A stretch of DNA of 64,000 bases from Megaustenia siamemsis (Eukaryota; Mollusca; Gastropoda; Stylommatophora; Ariophantidae). Where the stretch lies: positions 80,864,847-80,928,846 of the forward strand of contig JAVIAB010000051.1 in NCBI GenBank assembly GCA_032433765.1, read 5' to 3'. Positions 1 through 10,344 of the stretch are shown one piece after another (within the stretch, counting starts at the first letter, position 1; the number at the start of each line of letters is the position of its first letter). A program made the translations under genes and the position numbers. A model generated the notes under the pieces. That model searched no databases. It was not told the DNA's origin and worked only from the letters and a program-made list of their open reading frames with translations.

Positions 1-180
1 CTACGTCACAATCTTCTAGGGATTTTTTTTTCTAAATAGTGTTATAGCTACAACCGCTACTTGCTACTGCCGCTATTGCTACTACAATTGCTACTACTAT
101 TGCTACTAATAATGCTACTTCTATTGCTACAACTGTTGCTACTAATAATGATGCTACTAATGCTAATACTATTGCTACTA
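1..180. repeat. Degenerate GCTACT-type trinucleotide-rich repeat (left flank of element A)
   Basis: From about position 50 the sequence is a run of imperfect gct-act and att-gct triplets. The same composition resumes immediately after element A (2298-2490), so the transposon was inserted into this simple-sequence tract. Confidence 0.8.
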
Positions 181-285
181 TAGTCCGTTCAGAAATTCAT
201 AATCACACCTGAATTAGTTTTGCGTGATAACCGCTTGTTATTTTCGTTTCAAAATTTGCATGCAATCTTAGAATATTGATGACGT
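181..285 (+). repeat. Left terminal inverted repeat of element A
   Basis: This is the inverse of 2192-2295 with few mismatches. It begins TAGTCCGTTCAG and reaches the sequence gaatattgatgacg. It presumably holds the transposase binding sites. Confidence 0.9.
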
Positions 286-613
286 TATAGAAATATTTTT
301 TGCTCTGAGAAATTTGATCTGGTCTAAAAGTGTTCTTCTTTAGGCTATATTAAATTCACCCTGTTCGAATTTGACACCATTTTAGGATATATACATTAAT
401 TTGGTGCGGTCGTTCACGTAAAATAGTTTGACTATTGCAGAAACACTAACTTCAGGAAAAATCCCGTGCACAAAACTGAATTGTTATTGAACGACATGAC
501 GCACCACGGCCTGGGCATTAATTACCGAAGGGAAGGCGTATCTTTATTAATTTTGTGAAGACTCAGTAGACAATTTGTTGACTTTAAATACCAACATTTA
601 TATCTAAATTACA

Positions 614-1882
614 ATGAGTTTGAAATGCAAATTTATAACTATGCAAAAGGTTACTTTTTTACTATATCAGCACTTCCTTAGGGAATCCAAGATGGGGCAT
701 TTATATTGTGATATTCATGACCCAGAGAAACGAACGCAACTCGCGCTTGGTCTTAATAGATCGTCATTTTCTCGTTGGATTAAACAAGACTCAGAGTGCA
801 CTCATGTCAATCAAGGAAGGAAAAGGAAAGTCGACAGCTTTGACATGGATGTCATAAAACGTGAGATATTGAAAATGTTTGCTAATAATGTACTTGTTAC
901 TCTCAGGAATTTGAAATTAAAATTACATGCAGACTGCAATATTGGCATTTTTTAAAGTACTCTATGGAAGATTGTGCGAGGAGCCGGCTTCACTTTCAGA
1001 AAAACTGTTGGGGGCAGGAATATTATTTGTGAAAAACGACACTTGGTCATTGCCCGAAGCAAATACCTGAGACAGATCCGTGAGCGGCGGAGTGAACGGT
1101 ATGATATTGTATATTTGGACGAATCATGGGTCAACGCACACCACACCTATGCTAAAGAATGGCAGTCAGTAAATGGCAAACTCAAAAGAGCAATTCCGAG
1201 CAGCAAAGGCCAGCGCATTATATTAACGCATGCTGGAAGCACTGAAAACGGCCTTGTCCATGATGCGGGACTTATTTTTTAATCAAAAAGTACCGACGGT
1301 AGAGACTACCATACTGAAATGAATGGAAACATTTTCAGGCACTGGTTGGAGAACGATCTTTTACCAATCCTGGAGAGACCTTCATGCATAGTCATGGATA
1401 ATGAATCATACCACAATGTCGTATCAGAGGAAGACAAAGTGCCTACTGCATCAAATACAAAAGAGCAAATTAGGACATGGCTTGCGAATGAAAATGTCAA
1501 ATTTGACGACACATATTTAAAACCCGAATTGTTACAACTTGTGAAGAATACGAATAAGAAAAAGGTGTGCCATGTTGACAAAATCATTGAGAAATACGGC
1601 CACACCTCTATTCGACTCCCTGCATATCATGCGCACCTTAATCCAATCGAACTTGTCTGGGCTCACGTAAAAGGACAAGTTGCAGAACAGAACAGGACGT
1701 TTAAAATGTGTGATGTTGAAGTTCTGACACGCGAGTCTCTCTCAAAAATAGTCATTCCGTTCTGGAAGAAGTGTGTTGAACATGTGCTGCGGGTGGAAGA
1801 TGAGTACTGGAAACGAGATGGATTACTATTTGTCCAGCCAGTAATGATTATCAACCTCTTGGAATCGTCAGATTCGGAATGA
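614..1882 (+). pseudogene. Transposase of element A, two in-frame nonsense codons
   Basis: A single reading frame of 422 codons runs from an ATG in MSLKCKF to a stop after ESSDSE, interrupted by TAA near 953 and TAA near 1280; no frameshift is needed. Order of parts: N-terminal helix-turn-helix-like region, a second one ending near STLWKIVRGAG, then the DDE_3-type core. The first catalytic Asp lies in VYLDESW (about 1120), the second in CIVMDNESYHN (about 1395), and the Glu in HLNPIELVW (about 1645). I count 83 residues between the last two, against 34-41 in ordinary Tc1/mariner. Both stops fall where the intact relative at 25824-27089 has sense codons. The copy cannot make full-length enzyme unless the stops are read through. 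Confidence 0.88.
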
Positions 1883-2191
1883 TTAAAATTAAGATGAATT
1901 CAATTCCAGCTGCAGTTAGGAAGTCCTGGGGTCTAATGTACCCCGAAGGACAAGACTAATTGTAACCAATTGAATTCATGTTTGCAAATACACATAACGA
2001 ACAACACCCACAATTAAGCACTATGTAGATACGCCTCTGACAAGAATTGCAGTAAACTGGAACATTTAACACGATTACTGTAAACTCTAAAATTTGAATC
2101 AACTTGTGTGATATCGTCATAAAAGGTCAAAGGAATTCGCTGATGTGCAAAATCGGTTGTGTTTGTGGAATAAAAAATACCAAAATCTTTG

Positions 2192-2295
2192 CGTCATCAA
2201 TATTCTAAGATTGCATGCAAATTTTGAAACCAAAATAACAAGCGGTTAACACGCAAAACTAATTCAGGTGTGATTATGAATTTCTGAACGGACTA
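2192..2295 (-). repeat. Right terminal inverted repeat of element A
   Basis: Inverse of 181-285; it ends GAACGGACTA followed by the TA target duplication at 2296-2297. Confidence 0.9.
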
Positions 2296-2297
2296 TA

Positions 2298-2490
2298 CTG
2301 TTACTACTATTGCTACTACCATTTATACTGCATAAAACTTATCCTGCTACTAATAGTTACTTTTTTTGCTACTTCTATTATTGATTTAGCTGCTGCTACT
2401 ACTACTACTATTACTATTATTATTACTACTACTATTACTATTTCTACAACTACTTCTAATACTACTACTACTACTACTACTACGACTTGT
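2298..2490. repeat. Trinucleotide (ACT/ATT)n repeat, right flank of element A
   Basis: Imperfect act, att and gct triplets continue the tract of positions 50-180. The valine-rich reverse ORF here (2316-2546) is a product of the repeat and is not a gene. Confidence 0.8.
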
Positions 2491-3577
2491 ATACACTTCG
2501 TGGTGTTTGTACCATTGTTTTTATTAGTGTGGAGAATAAGGGCCACATTTTCTATTCAGTCGAAACTTAGGCCAAAATTTGTCGATGGAACCCCTTAGAA
2601 ATAAACCATTATTTTACTCAGATTTGAACACCATTTGCCTTAATTAATTTGAACAGCGACTGTCACCAATTCCACTCCCTCTCTTCTTTGACCTTGACTT
2701 TGACCGTTAATCAGTCTGTGACTGATACCATAATCAAGTCTTTAAAGACAAGACAAGCTCCTAAACTCATATCGATTAGTGGCCAGTCCCCCGTATGTGC
2801 CATAAATCCTTTTCACAACGACCTAACAGTTACAATAGTCAAAGCTGCCAATTCTGTAGCTTTTCTCTGCGTCATTGGTGATCGATTGACACAGACCATA
2901 CCAGTCAGTGCAGGTATGATCATTCTGACATTGCTGTACGAAGCGTAACCAGCAATTCTTCTTTCAAGCATGGCTGTAACAAAAACACTTCCACTGTATC
3001 GACCTGAAATATTCAAATAATGAACCAATTACTGGCGTAAAAATGACTTAATTTTATGCGAATTCTCTCCCTTGCTTTGCCAAGCCATTTTCTTGTATGG
3101 TTGATGTTATTAAAAAAAAAACCAGTTTCCTTTTTACGAAAAACGAAAACATTAATGGCGGTCTAACTATAATTTATTTGCATGACTCTTATTAATATTT
3201 AAAAAACATGTGTGCAAGAGTAGTTGTTGGAATATTAAAAAAATAAAATAATAAAATTGAACACTTCTGCGGAAAATTTAAGATAAATGACTAAATTTTT
3301 GTACCTGGATTACCTTTTTTTAATTTAACCGTGAAACCTATTATAACCAAGCAACAACTGAAAACACGTTTCCCCATGATACTAAACATATGAAACACGG
3401 AAACACTTGATTAACATCTGACTGTTCATCTGTAACAGGCGTCTTATATGAAACTATTGCCTCAGTCACATATCAACATTGTCACTATTCTTCGCCAATC
3501 ATTGTTCGTATTATATTTTCACAATCATGTTCATAACCAGGGATTTTATCAGCCGGGATGGTTTACCGCAATGGATA
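2491..3577. other. Unassigned AT-rich sequence
   Basis: No protein family, repeat or RNA gene was recognised. A 99-codon open frame at 2649-2948 (alternative start codon) has no features I recognise and is treated as chance. Confidence 0.5.
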
Positions 3578-3925
3578 TCATCATCATGTGTCACACCGGT
3601 TGACGTAGGCGATCATGTCCTTCCACAAACTTCTATCACAGCACTGTATCAATTTTGTTGTTGACTGTTTTCCATGCCATGACACCAAACTATCTGGTAT
3701 CTTCTCTCTTTGTCCCGCGATCTCTTTTTCATGTATTTTGCCAGTTGTAACCAAGAATTTTAACTTTCCTGTTCTCATGATGTGCCCAAAAAATATTTAT
3801 TGTTTCTTTCTGAAGATTTTAGGAGCTCCCTTTTTTGTGTTGGCCTCTTTGAGAATTTCCTCATTGGTGTTTTTAGCAGTCCATGGAACTTTCAATAATC
3901 TCCTGAGAAATCCCATTGCATATAC
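3578..3925 (-). pseudogene. LINE subfamily A, 3'-terminal fragment of the reverse-transcriptase ORF
   Basis: Read on the minus strand it encodes the C-terminal tail seen in other copies here (49032-49733; 10345-11655). Landmarks are KLKFLVTTGKI, REKIPDSLVSWHGKQST and LWKDMIAY, followed by a short (GATGAT)n tail at 3578-3590. It is heavily 5'-truncated, as is usual for LINEs, and internally diverged. The clade is probably RTE-like, inferred from resemblance to the CFDP2-like proteins annotated in invertebrates. Confidence 0.7.
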
Positions 3926-4349
3926 AAGTGAAAACAGTTGAAAGTAGACTGTCGTTGGTCTTAATATTCACTGTTAAACAATGTCCCGCTAATGGTGCTA
4001 CTTTTATTACGCTTCTGTCCATCTATTGTCTTTTCTAGCCGAAGACAACATATAAGGCAGAAATTTTAGGCACTACATTTCCGACAAATTATGCTATTAA
4101 GCGTTAGACCTTGCATAGTATCCGCACTGTATCCAGCCATACGTCCCTGTTCTGGACAATCCACGAAATGGGGATTGATGCCTGCTGATTGTTGCATGTC
4201 GCCTCTGTTTTTTTTTTTTTTTTTACAGTGTTTATCTAGGTCGGTATTGTTTAACTTTTCAATTTGAGGGTTTTTCCTGAAATTCTTTTGTTATCTATTT
4301 TAGCACGTGACCAACAAATGACCATCTTCTTCGCTCGATTATATTCAAT
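3926..4349. other. Unassigned sequence with a poly-T run
   Basis: A T-run occurs at about 4208-4225. Nothing else was recognised. Confidence 0.4.
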
Positions 4350-4589
4350 TCATTCCATTGTATGAGCAGTTCTTTTCCTGAGGCATTTGTTTTCAAATGC
4401 ATCTAATCTACTTTCTATTCCCTTGGTTGTTTTCCAGCTCTCATATGCAAAATTAAGGGCGGATAATAGAGTTTGTTTGAGAATTCTGAGCTTTGTTCTT
4501 GTGCCTAGTAACTCTAATTTCGTTATTTTATATCTCATCAATGCTGATCCAATACTGAAATGATATATCTGGCTGCAGAAAAAATACAA
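4350..4589 (-). pseudogene. LINE fragment (family D), region downstream of the RT palm
   Basis: The reverse-strand frame contains RILKQTLLSALNFAYESWKT and a following ESRLDAFENKCLRKR. This matches the part of non-LTR retrotransposon ORF2 that follows the 'YLGS' motif (typical form: IFNSNVKSVLLYGSETW ... LQTFINKCLR). The 6640-7500 copy has the same block in diverged form. It is a truncated remnant without catalytic residues. Confidence 0.6.
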
Positions 4590-5336
4590 AATTTAGTGAC
4601 AGTGTTTCGCTTCGTTTGTCTTGTTTATGTTTTATGTTATCTTCTGTGTCTTCATGTGATGATTATAGTGCAGTATATAGTTTACAAAAAATAACGCCAC
4701 GCTTTAAGTACCTGTTTATTGATATATTTTTGTATCGAACACATTATACTCTAATGCAAGCATGTTTACCGTTGTCATTCGTCGCATGCCAAAATAGGCC
4801 TTCCGGTAAAAAAAATAAAAACAGAAAGGAAAAAAAGCCACCCTACGGTTCTAGAGCACATTAAGGCTGACAATGGAGTCCATAATGACAGCAACCAGCG
4901 GACGCCTACAGACACTACCGGAACCTGTGTTCATTTGAGAAACGCTGAGAATAAAGCGGAACTTTTCTGCGCGCGTCAGGAGGATTTGCAGAGACAGAGC
5001 TTCCGGTTTCAAGACACACATTGTCTCTACTCCAGAAGACTTCCAACAGAGACGCAGACAGAGTGACAGAGAGGGAAGAAATATAGACTGAGATGGAAAG
5101 AATGTAATACGTTCATGGATGGAGAAACCAATATTGAGGGGAGGGGGAGGGTGGTGGAATTGGAGAAGAGAAATAGGGTTTCATTAGGAGAATCAATCGT
5201 GGTTAAATGGGCAGGCAGTTCCCAAATGTGGTCAGTCTCTACCTGGCAATGAGGAAGAATTTGGATGTGGATAGTTTCTCTTCTTGGATAGTCGCAATGA
5301 GATTGGTAATAATATATATATATATACGAAATGTTA
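4590..5336. other. Unassigned sequence, AT-rich then purine-rich
   Basis: No coding or repeat family was recognised. A purine-rich stretch lies at about 5030-5200. Confidence 0.4.
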
Positions 5337-5450
5337 CTAGTAAGTAAAGAACCCCGTCACGTCAAGTGGCGTATAGGGAATATGGTAATAGTGACCATGA
5401 TTTTTATAGATCTTCGGCACAAAGAGTTTTGGGGTAATTTGATCGATATT
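5337..5450 (-). mobile_element. SINE1 fragment (3' half)
   Basis: The reverse complement carries the SINE1 3' body: the cattacccc block, ggtcactaacaccatattcc-like sequence, a cgtcacttgacgtgacggg-like end and a ttcttTACTT terminus. It matches the 3' half of the complete copy at 6205-6460. The tRNA-related head is missing. Confidence 0.7.
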
Positions 5451-5574
5451 ACAAACGATACTAGTACATAGATTAAATGAAAATTATACATGTATGTGAT
5501 TATAACTGTACATATGCAAGATAACAGTACATATGTGAGATGAAAATGATACACATATAAAGTAATAATGATGC

Positions 5575-5715
5575 ACATAGTCGAGTAACGACAAAAGATA
5601 GACAAGCCAGCCTATGGCAACCGGCACTATTAAAACTAGAGACAGAGCAGAGTGGCGCTCCGTGGTGGCCAACCTTCGATCCTGAGACGGCACTCAATGA
5701 CGATGATACACATAT
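5575..5715 (+). pseudogene. LINE 3'-end fragment
   Basis: The + strand reads DRAEWRSVVANLRS followed by a stop and ends in a gatgat tail (about 5698-5708). This is the very C-terminus of a LINE ORF2 (typical form: DRALWRSLVANV..GT). A related end occurs at about 58660-58720. The minus-strand ORFs here are shadows of it. Confidence 0.5.
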
Positions 5716-6121
5716 GAGGTGACAACGATTTATATGAGATGATAGTGATACATATATGAGGTGGTAATAATACTGTTATTAGATTAAAATAATACAAACA
5801 TATGCGACTCCGAGAATCAAAATCAAGTAGAACATGTTAGAAGACGTTGACAGTAAATGCATGAGAAGTTGCGAAACTAGCCAGATACATGAACTCACGT
5901 GATGTCATCTGCTGGTTGAAGCCGATAATTTATTGGTCTGTTCAGATTATATTAATAGACAAATGTTTATATTTTCCACTGACTAAATACACACAAGGGA
6001 ATTGCGGTAGAACTGTGATAGTGGGCTGTTACTGAGGACTGATCAGTGGCTACTGCGTTTAACAGAGCCAAATGTTGACCACCCTGCCCAAAAATAAGTC
6101 ATTAAAAAAATTATAGCAGCA

Positions 6122-6124
<3 letters not shown>
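5716..6124. other. Unassigned sequence
   Basis: AT-rich with short ATA/TAT motifs; nothing recognised. Confidence 0.4.
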
Positions 6125-6182
<58 letters not shown>

Positions 6183-6187
6183 TATAC
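6125..6187. repeat. (TA)n microsatellite
   Basis: About 25 TA dinucleotides, nearly uninterrupted. Confidence 0.95.
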
Positions 6188-6204
6188 TATCTACCACAGA
6201 AAGC

Positions 6205-6460
6205 GGGGAGCCGCTACGGCTCAATGGTTAGTGAACTGGACTACAAAGGACAAGAGATCGACGGTTTCCGAGTTCACCCAGCCTTAAATGGGTACCGGAT
6301 TTTTTCATCGGTTAGTAAAGAAGCACGAGCGTAATACCGACCACATTACCCCAAAATTAATGTGCCGAAGGTCTTTACAAATTATGGTCACTAACACCAT
6401 ATTCCCTATACGTCACTTGACATGACGGGGCACTTTACTTTGATTTTTTTTTTTTTTTTA
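6205..6460 (+). mobile_element. SINE1, complete tRNA-derived copy with target duplication
   Basis: The head has pol III promoter-like boxes: an A box in acggctcaatggttagtg (about 6216-6233) and a degenerate B box in cggtttccgagttcaccc (about 6261-6278). The body has the ggtcactaacaccatattcc block, and the copy ends in CACTTTACTTTGA plus a T-run. ACAGAAAGC at 6196-6204 and again at 6463-6471 flanks it as a target-site duplication. Other copies: 5337-5450, 10154-10212, 10225-10330, 11656-11790, 30965-31245 and 46830-47030. SINEs of this kind are moved by a LINE partner; which one is not shown here. Confidence 0.82.
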
Positions 6461-6473
6461 CAACAGAAAGCTG

Positions 6474-6474
<1 letters not shown>

Positions 6475-6535
<61 letters not shown>
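6475..6535. repeat. (TA)n microsatellite
   Basis: About 28 TA dinucleotides directly after the SINE1 target duplication. The isoleucine-tyrosine reverse ORF here is a repeat artefact. Confidence 0.95.
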
Positions 6536-6537
<2 letters not shown>

Positions 6538-6639
6538 TCGTGTATTTGTAAGTGAGCGTTGAGATATATTATATATATGTTTATAAAATGCAATATTTTG
6601 CAACAAAAGTGACAGTCAGTTGGCTGTCAAAATATTTTA

Positions 6640-7500
6640 TTTTTTCAATCAATAATTAGAAACTTATTATGGAACATATGGAGACAATATGAAGCACCAC
6701 CACAATTGATTAATATCGTCAACGATATGAACGGCTTCCCTAGTGCAGTTCGGACAGTTGCAGGACTAAGTGATTGGTTCCACATTGATACCGGAGTGAA
6801 ACGGTGATGTGTTTTATGTTCCGTTCTATTTGGAACTGCTATCGACTTAACAATGGAGTAATGTTGTACAGGTGACAAAAGCATTGGATGGACACTTGGA
6901 TCTCAATTGAAGGACCTTGATTTTGTGGACGACATAGTTCTTATCTATAGCAATGTTAATATGATGCAAGGAAAAACAAAAGTTCTGACATCAATGGCTT
7001 GGAAAATAGGACTTGAGACCGACCAAAAAATGCTGAAAGTAATAAATAATCAAATTCAAACCTCGAAGGATAAACAGTGCAAGTAGATAGATCACTTTGT
7101 ATATCTTGGAGTCTACTTATATCAAGAAGGAGACACAGAAAAAAATTAAAATCTGAACAGCAAAGGCAGCAGTGACCTTCAGAAACCTTGAAAAGATGTG
7201 GAAATCAAAATTACTACGCATAAAAACAAACCTTAGGATTTTCAAATCAAATGCATGATCCACCCTTACTTATTCAAGTGAAAGCTGGAAAACAACTAAA
7301 GAAATAGAAAATAAAATAGATCTTTTTAAAAACAAATGCATTAGAAAAATACTCAGAATTATATTAATTGACTTCTAGACTAGAATTAGGCAGAATTAAG
7401 AGAAATGACAAAGCGTCCAAAAATATAATCTACAATCAAGGGTATAAAGTGGTTATATATTGGTTATGTGATTAGAAGAATTAACAAATAAAGCTAAAAG
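6640..7500 (+). pseudogene. LINE family D, degenerate reverse-transcriptase segment
   Basis: In shifting frames the + strand shows RT landmarks in order: NIVNDMNGFPSAVRT (about 6710-6755), a degenerate 'GVKQGC' equivalent (GVKR then a stop, about 6795-6808), WTLGSQLKDLDFVDD with the catalytic FVDD in place of Y/FADD (about 6895-6935), GLETDQKMLKV (about 7010), and HFVYLGVYL (about 7092-7118). Downstream is the SESWKTTKE-like block (about 7275-7310). Several stops and frameshifts make it non-functional. The same family is seen reversed at 4350-4589. Confidence 0.65.
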
Positions 7501-8145
7501 AAATCCTTCAAATAGCAACAAGTGAATTCAAGAAATAAGGTCGACATAGCGTAATACAGAAAAGAACACAGAGGCGAGCAGCAACAATAGCAGACATTAA
7601 CCCCTTGTCAAGTTTTAAAGATTTATCCAGAACAGGTACATCTGACGAGATATAGTGTGAATCTGTGCAAAGTCTTGACATCAGATAACAAAGACAGTCA
7701 GACAAGGACAGGCTAAAGTTTCTGCCTTTTGTGTCTTCTTTGACTCCAAAGGACAATAGACAGACATACTTGTAGGTAGATAGATAGGTAAATGTAGATA
7801 GAGAGACAGACTGACAAAGAGACCACAGAAATGTGGAGATTATGGCAAATCTCATCTACTAGGGATCTGACCCTTAGCAAAACACAAATGGAGTGACTGG
7901 TAAGGATAGATAATGAGACAATGCGCATAATCTTTGGCGCACACAAGATACCGAGTGAGGTGCGATGCATTACTTCCTTGATTTTGTCACCATGGCAGAC
8001 AGAATAAGACTTCGCAGAACACGTGCCTATCTTTGAATTAGTGCAGACTCACATCATCTGATATACCGTGAATTTATGAATACAAAAGGCATTATAACCA
8101 GAAAAAAATCATGGATGGGCAGGATATATGTATTGTTCAGCAGGC
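7501..8145. other. Unassigned sequence before the 59-bp array
   Basis: Open frames here (for example 7508-7855, minus strand) are low-complexity and unlike any family I know. Confidence 0.4.
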
Positions 8146-9563
8146 GTGTCCAACCGAGGACATGTAAGACGATGAAGCATGGGTACTAGAGCCATCAGGA
8201 CAGTGTGTCCAACCGAGGACATGTAAGACGATAAAGCATGGGTACTAGAGCCGTCAGGGCAGTGTGTCCAACCGAGGACATGTAAGACGATGAAGCATGG
8301 GTACTAGAGCCATCAGGACAGTGTGTCCAACCGATGACATGTAAGACGATGAAGCATGGGTACTAGAGCCGTCAGGGCAGTGTGTCCAACCGAGGACATG
8401 TAAGACGATGAAGCATGGGTACTAGAGCCATCAGGACAGTGTGTCCAACCGATGACATGTAAGACGATGAAGCATGGGTACTAGAGCCGTCAGGGCAGTG
8501 TGTCCAACCGAGGACATGTAAGACGATGAAGCATGGGTACTAGAGCCATCAGGACAGTGTGTCCAACCGAGGACTAAGACGATGAAGCATGGGTACTAGA
8601 GCCATCAGGACAGTGTGTCCAACCGAGGACATGTAAGACGATAAAGCATGGGTACTAGAGCCATCAGGACAGTGTGTCCAACCGAGGACATGTAAGACGA
8701 TAAAGCATGGGTACTATAGCCATCAGGACAGTGTGTCCAACCGAGGACATGTAAGACGATAAAGCATGGGTACTAGAGCCATCAGGACAGTGTGACCAAC
8801 CGAGGACATGTAAGACGATGAAGCATGGGTACTAGAGCCGTCAGGACAGTACGTCCAACCGAGGACATGTAAGACGATAAAGCATGGGTACTAGAGCCGT
8901 CAGGGCAGTGTGTCCAACTGAGGACATGTAATACGATAAAGCATGGGTACTAGAGCCATCAGGGCAGTGTGTCCAACTGAGGACATGTAAGACGATAAAG
9001 CATGGGTACTAGAGCCGTCAGGACAGTGTGTCCAACCGAGGACATGTAAGACGATGAAGCATGGGTACTAGAGCCGTCAGGGCAGTGCGTCCAACCGAGG
9101 ACATGTAAGACGATAAAGCATGGGTACTAGAGCCATCAGGACAGTGTGTCCAACCGAGGACATGTAAGACGATAAAGCATGTGTACTAGAGCCGTCAGGG
9201 CAGTGTGTCCAACTGAGGACATGTAAGACGATAAAGCATGGGTACTAGAGCCGTCAGGGCAGTGTGTCCAACTGAGGACATGTAAGACGATAAAGCATGG
9301 GTACTAGAGCCGTCAGGGCAGTGCGTCCAACCGAGGACATGTAAGACGATAAAGCATGGGTACTAGAGCCATCAGGACAGTGCGTCCAACCGAGGACATG
9401 TAAGACGATAAAGCATGGGTACTAGAGCCGTCAGGGCAGTGTGTCCAACTGAGGACATGTAAGACGATAAAACATGGGTACTAGAGCCGTCAGGGCAGTG
9501 TGTTCAACTGAGGACATGTAAGACGATAAAGCATGGGTACTAGAGCCGTCAGGGCAGTGCGTC
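8146..9563. repeat. 59-bp minisatellite, about 24 units
   Basis: Unit landmarks are gtgtccaaccgaggacatg, taagacgat(a/g)aagcatggg and tactagagcc. First-unit starts at 8148, 8207 and 8266 give a 59-bp period. Units vary at a few fixed positions (cat/cgt, ggaca/gggca, ccg/ctg, gat/gag), and one unit near 8572 lacks 3 bp. Stops occur in all frames I checked, so it is not coding. Confidence 0.97.
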
Positions 9564-9839
9564 TTTTCCCGACGTCCTCACACCTGACAAAGAATATTGA
9601 CAATAAAAAATCCCTTAGTCCTTGAGGCAGTGGTGCAGGCCATGTTTTTTGAGTACTCTTTTAGGAGTAATGCTGCTCTTTAAACAGATTAAAGGCTGTC
9701 ACTAAAGCATTAGCATTGTCTGCAGAAACTCAATGAGTATGATCAGTTAGATCGCACCTGGCTAGGTTCGACGACAGCGTTTAGAGTATCATGAGGATTC
9801 TAGTCTAACTAAAGTTGTCTGCTTCATTTTCCTTCCAGG
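9564..9839. other. Unassigned spacer
   Basis: Nothing recognised. Confidence 0.4.
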
Positions 9840-10153
9840 GCTTGCGACTGTAAGATGTAATGCACACGCTGACACACTTGCCAGTTTGGCTGATGTTGAA
9901 TATGGAATGACAATGTCCTGGTGGATACTTTGAATGCCCTCGCTGGCTCTTGGCGAAAAGACAACTCAAAAAATAATCCCGAATTCATAAAAAGATATCA
10001 CAAACATTATGTTAGGGTTGGTATGAGTCCAAACAGAAGCTCTGCGCAGGATAAAATAACACACATACATCTAAATCAACACAAATTCGGTGTCGTTAGT
10101 TGCTACACGTTGAGAGATATACTTGGAGGAGATCAGACCCCTGTAGACGTGTA
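9840..10153 (+). pseudogene. Possible RNase H-domain tail of a LINE
   Basis: Two frames together resemble the end of a retroelement RNase H domain and its following tail: RCNAHADTLASLADVEYGM (typical form: G-N-E-x-A-D-x-L-A) at about 9855-9910, then a frame shift to 9921-10154 (VDTLNALAGSWRKDN ... VVSCYTLRDILGG). The ADTLAS motif contains the position of the last RNase H aspartate. The piece is short and broken. It could instead be a chance resemblance. Confidence 0.4.
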
Positions 10154-10212
10154 GGAAATATGGTGTTAGTGACCTTACTTTTTACAGATTTTCGGCACAT
10201 TATTTTTGGGGT
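10154..10212 (-). mobile_element. SINE1 copy x, 3' part (split by nested insertions)
   Basis: The reverse complement matches the 3' body of SINE1 (cattaccccaaaaataatg, then ggtcactaacaccatatttcc). Its 5' part lies at 11656-11790. The two pieces are separated by a SINE1 fragment and a LINE, so this is the oldest layer of a nest. Confidence 0.75.
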
Positions 10213-10224
10213 AATGGTCTATAT

Positions 10225-10330
10225 AACATTACCCCAAAAATAATGTGTTGAAGGTCTGTAAAATTTATGGTCACTAACACCATATTCTCTAAACGCCACT
10301 TGGCGTGACGGGAACTCTTTACTTTTTTTT
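10225..10330 (+). mobile_element. SINE1 copy y, 5'-truncated, with 12-bp target duplication
   Basis: It starts inside the SINE body (aacattaccccaaaaataatg), runs through ggtcactaacaccatattctc and ends in CTCTTTACTTTTTTTT. The sequence AATGGTCTATAT at 10213-10224 is repeated exactly at 10331-10342 and is the target-site duplication. It inserted within copy x, next to the LINE. Confidence 0.85.
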
Positions 10331-10344
10331 AATGGTCTATATCT

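Larger units (their letters stand above)
181..2295 (+). mobile_element. DDE transposon A (IS630/Tc1/mariner superfamily, wide D-E spacing)
   Basis: The element begins TAGTCCGTTCAG and ends with its inverse, and it is flanked by TA at 179-180 and 2296-2297, the target duplication typical of Tc1/mariner relatives. The inverted ends match for about 105 bp (to about 285 and from about 2192), far longer than the roughly 30 bp of classical mariners. It carries one transposase gene (614-1882) broken by two in-frame stops. The flanks are the same trinucleotide repeat on both sides, so the empty site can be read directly. Superfamily assignment is firm. Placement in the DD82E 'Sailor' family is inferred from residue spacing and from memory of that family. 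Confidence 0.9.

Noticed and set aside
2316..2546. Valine/isoleucine-rich reverse ORF resembling a membrane segment
   Set aside because: Translation of an (ACT)n-type repeat.
2649..2948. Candidate 99-aa host protein
   Set aside because: Begins with a non-ATG codon, no recognisable features, and a competing frame on the other strand.
8146..9563. Possible CRISPR-like array (regular repeats)
   Set aside because: The whole 59-bp unit repeats with no unique spacers, and the context is a eukaryotic genome; it is a minisatellite.
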